Shown: positions 57,553 through 64,000 of the stretch, piece by piece
Position numbering within the stretch: position 1 is the stretch's first letter
How the letters are laid out: each line of letters starts with the position of its first letter
Assembly: GCF_038397755.1 (NCBI RefSeq)
Contig: NZ_CP151637.1
Span: 62,001-126,000, forward strand
Source: Microbacterium sp. LWH7-1.2
Lineage (GTDB): Bacteria; Actinomycetota; Actinomycetes; Actinomycetales; Microbacteriaceae
Direction: 5' to 3'
Length of the DNA: 64,000 nt
Made by a program: the position numbers and the translations under genes
Notes under the pieces: generated by a model
Database searches by the model: none
Seen by the model: only the letters and a program-made list of their open reading frames with translations
Told to the model about the DNA's origin: nothing

Positions 57553-59086
57553 GCTCGTCGCGCTCCCACGGAGCCCTCACCGGGAACATGCGCTCGAGCG
57601 CGCTGCGGATCGCCCGCACGCGGACCTCTTCGGGGACCTCGATCTCGCCGCCGTCGTTGAGGCAGAACATGTCGACGTCGCAGCGCTCCTCGAGCCGTTC
57701 CATCCGCCGCAGTCCCGCGGCCACCGTCGTCTGGACGTAGCGCACCCGCGGGGCGCGGGTGGCGACAGCCCGCCCGGTGAGCAGCGCGTAGTAGTGATAC
57801 AGGCTGTTGGTCACCGAGATGTCGGTCGCCGAGCGGAACCGGGATGCCGCGGTCCTCGCGAAATCGTCGGGGAACGTCTGCTCGAGCTCGGCCATGACGC
57901 TGCGCCGCAGCGGGGCCGCGCAGTGCTCGAGGTCGCGCACGATCGTGCGTCCGAACCGATCCCTCAGCAGCGCGCGGTTCACGCGGAGGCCGTTGTCGTG
58001 GCCGCTCCGGTGCAGGGCGGGGTCGCCGCCGCCGATGCGCACCTCGCACTCGACGAACTTCGTGACCCCGGCCGGGGTGAAGAACATCTCGGGCTCGACG
58101 GCGCGCCCGAAGAACATGTCGTCGTTCGAGTAGAGGAAGTGCTCCGCAAGCCCCGGGATGCGATGCAGCTGCGCCTCGACGGCGTGCGAGTTGTGGGTGG
58201 GCAGTACGGACGGATCAGCGAAGAACTCCTCGCTGCGCACGATCGTCACCTTCGGGTGGTCGAGCAGCCACGCCGGAGCGGGAGAGTCGGTGGCGATGAA
58301 GATGCGCCGGATCCACGGCGCGTACATGTGGACGCTGCGCAGTGCGTAGCGGAGTTCGTCGACGTGACGGTACCGCGCCGGGCCGTCGTCGCCTTCGCCC
58401 ACGACGTACTCGGAGAGCTGCGCCGCGCGCTGGCGCCGGAACTCGCTGGACGACCCGTCCACCCACGAGAAGACGATGTCGACGTCCTCCGTGACCTCGA
58501 GGGGCTGCGGGTCGAACATCCCCCTGATCGTGTGCCACGTGCGCCCGTGGCGCTCGACCACGTCGTAGCCGACGTCCTCTGTCGCCGTGCGACGCCGCAG
58601 GACGGCGTTGTCGCGAGGAGCCTCGATCACGTCGTCGCCGAAGCGCCAGAACTCCAGGTGCACGCCCAGCGACGGGCCGTAGCGGAGCGAGCCCGAGCGG
58701 CTGAGACGCGGGCGGTACACCCGCACCGCCGTGGGAGCGTCGGGAACGTCCGCGGCGTCGCTCGCCAGCATCGGCGCGAGGCCCTTGGCCTTGACGTACA
58801 GCGGCTCGCGCGTGCACACGGCTGCCAGCGCCGCCTGCACCGCTTCACGGTGGCGCACGTCGACGACGAGCGCAGGCACCGTGTGATCGTGCCGGACGAG
58901 AAGGAACTCGACGGCCGCGTCTTCGAGTGCGTCGGCGACCAGGAGCAGGTCGGTCTCGCGCGCGTCGTGGGGCGAGACGTCGTCGTGGAGCAGGTGGAGA
59001 ATGCCCCGCTCGAGCACCACGTCGGCGCGCGCGACGAGCACGCTCCACGGGTCGGTGGCCGGGGGCAGCACAGACAGCAGGGTCAT
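57500..59086 (-). CDS. Stealth-family sugar-phosphate transferase
   Basis: 528 residues. The four Stealth regions are visible: CR1 [20 protein letters not shown]2 (from [20 protein letters not shown] through [19 protein letters not shown] and [12 protein letters not shown]), CR3 ([18 protein letters not shown]) and the C-terminal CR4 ([13 protein letters not shown]). The first 200 residues are a separate domain with no name I recognise. Stealth proteins transfer hexose-1-phosphate in capsule or wall-polymer synthesis. AGGAGG precedes ATG 59086. No capsule cluster lies nearby. The 3' end overlaps the convergent phosphodiesterase by 53 nt. Confidence 0.9.
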   Translation of the reverse strand: MTLLSVLPPATDPWSVLVARADVVLERGILHLLHDDVSPHDARETDLLLVADALEDAAVEFLLVRHDHTVPALVVDVRHREAVQAALAAVCTREPLYVKAKGLAPMLASDAADVPDAPTAVRVYRPRLSRSGSLRYGPSLGVHLEFWRFGDDVIEAPRDNAVLRRRTATEDVGYDVVERHGRTWHTIRGMFDPQPLEVTEDVDIVFSWVDGSSSEFRRQRAAQLSEYVVGEGDDGPARYRHVDELRYALRSVHMYAPWIRRIFIATDSPAPAWLLDHPKVTIVRSEEFFADPSVLPTHNSHAVEAQLHRIPGLAEHFLYSNDDMFFGRAVEPEMFFTPAGVTKFVECEVRIGGGDPALHRSGHDNGLRVNRALLRDRFGRTIVRDLEHCAAPLRRSVMAELEQTFPDDFARTAASRFRSATDISVTNSLYHYYALLTGRAVATRAPRVRYVQTTVAAGLRRMERLEERCDVDMFCLNDGGEIEVPEEVRVRAIRSALERMFPVRAPWERDELSAARESARSAHPSARR

Positions 59087-59259
59087 GCCGTCCTCCTTCT
59101 CGCTCGATGGGTGCGGGGCGCGCTCGCACTGCGCGGTGTCGCCACCCTAGGGAGCGTCCGTTACGACGACGTTTCGGACCTAGACCCTTGACACGGGGGT
59201 CGCCGGTGTGCCCTGTCGCGCCTCCTGCGCGCATGGGCCGACCTCGCTAGCCTGGACCG

Positions 59260-60327
59260 GTGACCGAAGACGCGCGCTACCTGTCCCGTGGAGGAGACCT
59301 CCACCGCCCCTACACCGCAGCCGCCGACCGCTACAACGGCACGGACTACCGCCGGGTCGGCGCCTCCGGGCTCACGCTGCCGCCCGTCTCGCTCGGGCTC
59401 TGGTGGAACTTCGGCGACAACATCCCGTTCGACAACCAGCGGGCGCTGCTGCGCCACGCGTTCGACCGCGGGATCACCCACTTCGACCTGGCGAACAACT
59501 ACGGCCCGCCGTACGGCACCGCCGAGACGAACTTCGGCCGCATGATGCGGGAGGACTTCGCGCCCTACCGCGACGAGCTCATCATCTCGTCCAAAGCCGG
59601 CTACGACATGTGGCACGGGCCCTACGGCAACGGCGGCCCGCGCAAGTATCTGATCTCGAGCGCCGAGCAGTCGCTGAGGCGCATGAGCGTCGACTACGTC
59701 GACATCTTCTATTCGCACCGCGTCGACCCCGACGTCCCGATCGAAGAGACCGTGGGTGCTCTCGACACGCTGGTGCGGCAGGGCAAGGCCCTCTACGTCG
59801 GCATCTCGTCCTACAGCGCCGAGCGCACGGCGGTGGCGGCATCCGTCGCCCGCTCGCTCGGCACCCCGCTCGTGATCCACCAGCCGGCCTACTCGATCCT
59901 GAACCGCTGGGTGGAGGACGGCCTCACGCGAGTGCTCACGCAGGAGGGCATGGGGGCCATCGCATTCACCCCGCTGGCGCAGGGGCTGCTCACCGACAAG
60001 TACCTCGGCGACGGCTCGGCCGAGCGCGCGCAGCAGCGTGGATCGCTGCCGAACGGCTCGCTGAGCGAGAAGGGGCTGTCGACCTTGCGGTCGCTCGACG
60101 TCATCGCGAAGGAGCGCGGGCAGAGCCTCGCGCAGATGTCCATCCAGTGGGTGCTGCGCGACCCGGTGGTTGCGTCCGCGCTCATCGGCGCGTCGCGTCC
60201 GGCGCAGCTCGACGAGAACCTCAAGGCGCTCGACGGGCCGGCCTTCACGATGGAGGAGGAGGAGCGCATCGACGCGCTGTCGGACGGCATCGACGTGGAC
60301 CTCTGGGCGGAATCGGCGAACCGGTGA
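59260..60327 (+). CDS. Aldo/keto reductase, L-glyceraldehyde-3-phosphate reductase type (YghZ-like)
   Basis: 355 residues. Strong resemblance to Ygh[61 protein letters not shown] and [15 protein letters not shown]. Tetrad residues (Asp and Tyr in the FDLANNYG motif, Lys in SSKAGYD, His in YSHR) are present. It probably detoxifies aldehydes, with NADPH. GTG 59260 has TAGCCT 6 nt upstream. It overlaps ispE by 4 bases, so they are coupled. Confidence 0.93.
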   Translation: MTEDARYLSRGGDLHRPYTAAADRYNGTDYRRVGASGLTLPPVSLGLWWNFGDNIPFDNQRALLRHAFDRGITHFDLANNYGPPYGTAETNFGRMMREDFAPYRDELIISSKAGYDMWHGPYGNGGPRKYLISSAEQSLRRMSVDYVDIFYSHRVDPDVPIEETVGALDTLVRQGKALYVGISSYSAERTAVAASVARSLGTPLVIHQPAYSILNRWVEDGLTRVLTQEGMGAIAFTPLAQGLLTDKYLGDGSAERAQQRGSLPNGSLSEKGLSTLRSLDVIAKERGQSLAQMSIQWVLRDPVVASALIGASRPAQLDENLKALDGPAFTMEEEERIDALSDGIDVDLWAESANR

Positions 60328-61250
60328 GCCAGGCTCTGGCCGCCGACGGCGTCCGCGTGCGGGCGCCCGGCAAGCTCAACCTCTTCTTCGAGGTCGGCGG
60401 CGTGCAGGACGACGGCTACCACGAGGTCGCGTCGGCGTACCAGGCCGTGTCGCTGTACGAGGACGTCTGGGCGTCGCCCTCCGACGAGTTCACGGTGTCC
60501 ATCTCGGGCACCGTCGACGTGACGGGCGTTCCCGCTGACGACCGCAACCTCGCCGTACGCGCCGCGCGGCTCGTCGCGCAGCGCATCGGCTACGCGGGCG
60601 GCGTGCACCTCGACATCGTGAAGCACGTGCCCGTCGCGGGTGGCATGGGCGGAGGATCAGCGGATGCTGCGGCCGCCCTCGTCGCCTGCGACGCGCTGTG
60701 GGGGGCCGAGCTGGGAACCGCCGAGCTGCACAAGCTCGCCGCGCGCCTGGGCGCCGACGTGCCCTTCGCACTGATGGGCGGGACAGCCGTCGGCACCGGA
60801 CGCGGAGATCAGCTGAGCCCGGCGCTCGCGAAGGGCCGCTTCGACTGGGTCGTCGTGCCGTCGGACGCGGGCCTGTCGACCCCGGAGGTCTACACCCACC
60901 TCGACGAGCTGCGCGCACGGCCCGACATCGTCTCGGGTGCGCGCGTGCCGGCGGTCGCGCCCGGCGTGCTGCATGCGCTGCGGGCAGCAGACCCGATCGC
61001 GCTTGCCGAGCACACGCGCAACGACCTGCAGGTCGCGGCGCTCTCGCTGCGTCCCGAGCTGCGCGAGGTGCTCGAGCTCGGTGAGGAGTCCGGCGCCCTG
61101 GCGGGGATGGTGTCGGGGTCGGGCCCTACACTGGCGTTCCTCACCGTCGACCCTGAGTCGGCGCTCGAGCTGCAGATCACGCTGTCGGCCGCGGGCTACG
61201 AAGCGCTCCACGTGCACGGACCCGTTGCCGGCGCGCGCGTGGTGACCTGA
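60324..61250 (+). CDS. ispE: 4-diphosphocytidyl-2-C-methyl-D-erythritol kinase
   Basis: 308-residue GHMP kinase of the non-mevalonate isoprenoid pathway. N-terminal [15 protein letters not shown] and [18 protein letters not shown] loop [17 protein letters not shown], and C-terminal [13 protein letters not shown]. It starts at GTG 60324 inside the stop of the aldo/keto reductase gene (GTGA). Its usual neighbour rsmA is about 4 kb upstream. Confidence 0.95.
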   Translation: MSQALAADGVRVRAPGKLNLFFEVGGVQDDGYHEVASAYQAVSLYEDVWASPSDEFTVSISGTVDVTGVPADDRNLAVRAARLVAQRIGYAGGVHLDIVKHVPVAGGMGGGSADAAAALVACDALWGAELGTAELHKLAARLGADVPFALMGGTAVGTGRGDQLSPALAKGRFDWVVVPSDAGLSTPEVYTHLDELRARPDIVSGARVPAVAPGVLHALRAADPIALAEHTRNDLQVAALSLRPELREVLELGEESGALAGMVSGSGPTLAFLTVDPESALELQITLSAAGYEALHVHGPVAGARVVT

Positions 61251-61251
61251 A

Positions 61252-61269
61252 GCGGCCAGCGTCGGCCGC
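61252..61269 (+). terminator. Short hairpin after ispE
   Basis: GCGGCC (61252-61257) and GGCCGC (61264-61269) form a perfect 6-bp stem around 6 nt, directly after the ispE stop. A weak terminator at best. Confidence 0.4.
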
Positions 61270-61309
61270 ATACGAACCTGAGCCCTCACGGGCGTGGACA
61301 GGAGGATCC

Positions 61310-62683
61310 ATGAGCACGCGCGAAACGACCTACGGTCGCCTCGGCGAGACCGAGCGCGCCGCTTTCCGCGCCGGACCCGTCGACGAGGAGTCGGCGGGCC
61401 GGCTCGCGGCGAACGGACTGGACTACCGGCGCATCGCCGTCGACAGCGACGAGTACGTCGGCTGGCTGCAATCCGTCTCGCGGGGCTTCCAGGACGGTGA
61501 GCGCACAGCCGAGCAGATCGCGGCGTCGCGCGAGCGCAGCGGCTACCGGCGGCTCACCGGCGTCTTCGATCCGGCGTCGCCGATGGATGCGCCCGTGGCG
61601 ACGATCGCATCGTGGCTCGGCGAGCTCGCGGTGCCCGGTGAGGCGATGATCCCCTCGTGCGCGATCTCCGCGGTCACGGTCGCCCCGACCCACCGGCGCA
61701 AGGGCGTCGCGCGCGCGATGCTCGAGGGGGAGCTGCGAGCGGCCCAGGCGGCCGGCATCCCGATGGCGATGCTCACGGTGAGCGAGTCGCCTCTGTACGG
61801 GCGCTACGGGTTCGCGCCTGCCGCGGCCGGCACCTCGTGGCGGATCGAGACGAAGCGGGCCGGCTGGATCGGCCCGCAGCCCACCGGGCGGATCGACTTC
61901 ATCAGCCGCGAGCGGGTGCGCGAGCTGATGCCGGCTCTGCACGAGCGGGTGCGGCACCGTCGCCCGGGCGAGATCGAAGTGCCGGGCAGCCACTGGGACG
62001 GGTTCGCCGGCACCAACCCGGCGGCCGAGAAGACCGCGGAGAAGCGCGCGGTGCAGTACTCCGACGCTGCCGGCGACGTGCGCGGGGTCGCGGTGTACGC
62101 GGTCCGCGAGAACCACGACGACTTCACCAAGGCGACCGTCTCGGTCCACTACCTGCTGGCCGAGACCGACGACGCGTACGCCGCGCTGTGGCGGTTCCTG
62201 CTCGAGCTCGACCTCGTGGCCGAGGTGCACGCGGGCGAGCTGTCGGTCGACGAGCCGCTGCTGTGGATGATCGCCGACCAGCGCGCGGCCAAGGTCAGCG
62301 TGCGCGACCACCAGTACGTGCGGATCATCGACGTCGTCGCCGCGCTCGAGACCCGCCGTTACGGCAGCCCGGGCACGCTGGTGCTCGACGTCTCCGACCC
62401 GCTCGGCATCGCCGCCGGCCGCTACCTGCTCCAGGCCGACGGGCGCGGCGCCGCGCGCGTGCGGAGTATCGGCGAGGGCGAATCGGTCGACGCGGCGACG
62501 GTGATGCTCGGCGTCGCCGAATTGTCGGCCACGTACCTCGGCGGCGTGTCGCTCGCGACGCTTGCCGCAGCAGGACGCGTGACGGTGACGGATGCCTCGG
62601 CCGAGGCATCCGTCGACGCGCTCGCCATGGCGACCCGCGTTCTCGGCTGGCACACGGCGCCGCGCCTGAGCATCTGGTATTGA
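61310..62683 (+). CDS. Eis-family GNAT N-acetyltransferase
   Basis: 457 residues with the tripartite Eis layout: an N-terminal GNAT domain with the acetyl-CoA loop VAPTHRRKGVARAML, a second GNAT-like domain, and a C-terminal SCP2-like sterol-carrier domain. The protein ends in an aromatic residue (SIWY); in Eis enzymes the free C-terminal carboxylate takes part in catalysis. Relatives acetylate aminoglycosides and Lys side chains. CAGGAGGATCC is a strong ribosome site. Substrate unknown. Confidence 0.88.
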   Translation: MSTRETTYGRLGETERAAFRAGPVDEESAGRLAANGLDYRRIAVDSDEYVGWLQSVSRGFQDGERTAEQIAASRERSGYRRLTGVFDPASPMDAPVATIASWLGELAVPGEAMIPSCAISAVTVAPTHRRKGVARAMLEGELRAAQAAGIPMAMLTVSESPLYGRYGFAPAAAGTSWRIETKRAGWIGPQPTGRIDFISRERVRELMPALHERVRHRRPGEIEVPGSHWDGFAGTNPAAEKTAEKRAVQYSDAAGDVRGVAVYAVRENHDDFTKATVSVHYLLAETDDAYAALWRFLLELDLVAEVHAGELSVDEPLLWMIADQRAAKVSVRDHQYVRIIDVVAALETRRYGSPGTLVLDVSDPLGIAAGRYLLQADGRGAARVRSIGEGESVDAATVMLGVAELSATYLGGVSLATLAAAGRVTVTDASAEASVDALAMATRVLGWHTAPRLSIWY

Positions 62684-62697
62684 GCGCGTCGGCGCTC
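62682..62697 (+). terminator. Short hairpin overlapping the Eis-type gene stop
   Basis: GAGCGC (62682-62687) and GCGCTC (62692-62697) pair perfectly around GTCG. Weak candidate terminator before the iron operon. Confidence 0.4.
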
Positions 62698-62735
62698 GAG
62701 GGGCGGAACCGGGCGAAACACGGCGATCGAGTGCT

Positions 62736-62751
62736 TTAGGCTAGCCTTACC
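62736..62751 (+). promoter_or_regulatory. DtxR/IdeR iron box overlapping the -10 region
   Basis: TTAGGCTAGCCTTACC matches the DtxR/IdeR consensus TTAGGTTAGCCTAACC at 14 of 16 positions, including the central TAGCCT. TAGGCT and TAGCCT within it can each serve as -10. Bound Fe-DtxR/IdeR would block transcription, so the iron transporter is made when iron is low. Confidence 0.85.
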
Positions 62752-62774
62752 TGTCTGTTCTCGAGGGGTTTCCC

Positions 62775-63824
62775 ATGCCTTCACGCCTCCCGTCTTCCGC
62801 GCGCCTGCGCCACTTCCTCGTCGTGCCGGTGATGCTCGCGGGCCTCGCCCTGGCCGGCTGTGCCGGCGGAGCCGGGGGCGATGACGCTGCCGATCCGGAC
62901 GCCCTCGTCGTGTACAACGCGCAGCACGAGCAGCTCACCGAGGAGTGGGCCGACGCGTTCACCGCCGAGACCGGCATCGATGTCGTGCTCCGCAACGGCG
63001 ACGACAGCGAGCTGGCCAATCAGCTCGTCCAGGAGGGGAAGGCCTCCAAGGCCGACGTGTTCCTCACCGAGAACTCGCCGGCGATGTCGCTGGTCGAAGA
63101 AGCGGACCTCTTCGCTGCGGTGGACCCGTCCACCCTGGCGCTCGTTCCCGAGCAGTTCCGTCCGGCCTCCGGCCTCTGGACGGGGATCGCGGCCCGCTCG
63201 ACCGTGCTGGTGTACAACCCGGAGCTGATCTCGGAGAGCGAGCTCCCGGCATCGCTTCTCGACCTCGCCGACGCGCAGTGGAAGGGCAAGTGGGGTGCCG
63301 CGCCGGCGAAGGCCGACTTCCAGGCGATCGTGTCGGCCGTGCTCGCGACCCAGGGTGAGGACGGCGCGCGCGACTGGCTGCACGGCATGGCCGAGAACGC
63401 TGTCGAGTACCGCAACAACATCGTCACCATGAAGGCGGTCAACGCCGGCGAGGTGCCGATGGGCATCATCTACCACTACTACTGGTTCCGCGATCAGGAC
63501 GCCGCAGCCGAAGACAGCGCCGGCACGAAGCTGCACTACTTCGGCAACCAGGATCCGGGTGCCTTCGTCAGCATCTCGGGCGGCGGTGTGCTGAAGAACG
63601 CGCCCCACGCCGATGAGGCGCAGCAGTTCCTCGCGTTCATCGCGGGGGAGCACGGGCAGAAGATCCTCGGCGAGGGGTACAGCTTCGAGTATCCCGTCGC
63701 CTCCGACGTCGCGGCCAAGCCCGAACTGCCCCCGCTCGCCGAGCTCGACGCACCCGTGATCGACCCGTCCACGCTCAACGGGCCCGCGGTCATCGAGCTC
63801 ATGACGGAAGCCGGACTCCTCTGA
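62775..63824 (+). CDS. Iron(III) ABC transporter substrate-binding lipoprotein
   Basis: 349 residues. The signal peptide ends in the lipobox LAGC, then a Gly/Asp-rich linker. The fold is that of FbpA/FutA-type ferric-binding proteins: VVYNAQHEQLTEEWADAFTA at the start, DVFLTENSPAMSLVEE, and the late Tyr cluster IIYHYYWFRDQD expected to hold ferric ion. GAGGGG precedes ATG 62775. A DtxR/IdeR box lies 24 bp upstream. The permease begins at its stop codon. Confidence 0.92.
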   Translation: MPSRLPSSARLRHFLVVPVMLAGLALAGCAGGAGGDDAADPDALVVYNAQHEQLTEEWADAFTAETGIDVVLRNGDDSELANQLVQEGKASKADVFLTENSPAMSLVEEADLFAAVDPSTLALVPEQFRPASGLWTGIAARSTVLVYNPELISESELPASLLDLADAQWKGKWGAAPAKADFQAIVSAVLATQGEDGARDWLHGMAENAVEYRNNIVTMKAVNAGEVPMGIIYHYYWFRDQDAAAEDSAGTKLHYFGNQDPGAFVSISGGGVLKNAPHADEAQQFLAFIAGEHGQKILGEGYSFEYPVASDVAAKPELPPLAELDAPVIDPSTLNGPAVIELMTEAGLL

Positions 63825-64000
63825 CCCAGCCCCAGACGCGAACACCCGCGCGCGACACGACCGAGAGGCGTCCGCCCGCCGGGCTCGTCGTCGTCGTCGC
63901 GCTGCTGGCTCTCGGCGCACTGATCCCGATCGGCTACGTCGTCCAGGCGGCGTTCGCGATGGGCTGGGAACAGCTGTCGGCCCTCGTCTTCCGGCCGAAG
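63821..64000 (+). CDS. Iron ABC transporter permease (FbpB-like), 5' end only
   Basis: The first 60 codons run to the window end in frame with a polar tail (TQPQTRTPARDTTERRPPAG) and a first membrane helix (LVVVVALLALGALIPIGYVV). No ATG, GTG or TTG lies in frame before that helix; the only suitable start is CTG 63821, which shares CTGA with the binding-protein stop exactly as ATGA and GTGA overlaps do elsewhere here. I therefore propose a CTG start coupled to the upstream gene. Confidence 0.75.
   Translation, partial: MTQPQTRTPARDTTERRPPAGLVVVVALLALGALIPIGYVVQAAFAMGWEQLSALVFRPK

Noticed and set aside
59187..59210. TTGACA at 59187 as -35 of the aldo/keto reductase gene
   Set aside because: No fitting -10 lies 16-19 bp downstream; TAGCCT at 59248, 6 nt before the GTG, is the better promoter element.

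Overview
The window reads as chromosomal DNA of a high-GC actinobacterium, most likely of the family Microbacteriaceae (Microbacterium-like). The reasons are the strong GC bias at third codon positions, many GTG starts, probable leaderless promoters, HAIR and DtxR/IdeR-type regulatory boxes, and the actinobacterial order pmt / rsmI-metG-tatD ... rsmA ... ispE. I see no rRNA, tRNA, CRISPR array, insertion sequence, phage or plasmid gene. Nearly every base belongs to a gene or a short intergenic control region.

Layout. (1) 1-9265 is a carbohydrate island for a fructan-like sugar. It holds a fructose/ribose-type (CUT2) ABC system (3' end of the binding protein, permease, single-domain ATPase) with a small ABM monooxygenase and a PfkB kinase, then an intracellular GH32 beta-fructosidase, a second (CUT1) ABC system and a LacI regulator. 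(2) 9406-11789: GntR/FCD regulator and amino-acid permease. (3) 12167-15452: a membrane-anchored collagen-like protein, an RsmC/RlmG-like methyltransferase, a MarR regulator, a DUF3817 membrane protein behind a striking tandem operator, and a VOC protein. (4) 15567-18188: a ClpC-like ATPase under two HAIR (HspR) boxes. (5) 18241-26653: DUF72 protein, two coupled LLM flavin-type proteins plus an epimerase, ATP-dependent DNA ligase, a secreted HYR/PxKF protein, a remnant of a CitB-type response regulator, and a hydrolase-sirtuin pair. (6) 26714-34827, minus strand: two paralogous xylose-type ABC operons, the upstream one headed by a ROK regulator.

(7) 34883-46996: NYN-domain protein, Gfo/Idh oxidoreductase, a MerR-CMD operon with a textbook 19-bp-spacer promoter, MetY-like sulfhydrylase, quinone reductase, HrpA helicase, aldo/keto reductase and a DUF255 protein. 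(8) 47004-61250: mainly housekeeping genes (protein mannosyltransferase, rsmI, metG, tatD, NUDIX, two MFS transporters, rsmA, phosphodiesterase, a Stealth-type sugar-phosphate transferase, aldo/keto reductase, ispE). (9) 61310-64000: an Eis-type acetyltransferase, then an iron ABC operon behind a DtxR/IdeR box, cut by the window end.

How the parts work together. In the island, the CUT1 system probably imports fructo-oligosaccharide, GH32 cleaves it inside the cell, the CUT2 system imports free fructose and the PfkB kinase phosphorylates it; LacI probably acts on two operator-like sites before GH32. The two xylose-type operons probably take up pentose-like sugars under ROK control. Most genes are tightly packed with 4-bp stop/start overlaps (ATGA, GTGA, TTGA and probably CTGA). 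I found no clear candidate for a wholly new multi-gene system. The best leads are regulatory architecture, an extremely over-represented 9-mer, and a few odd proteins.
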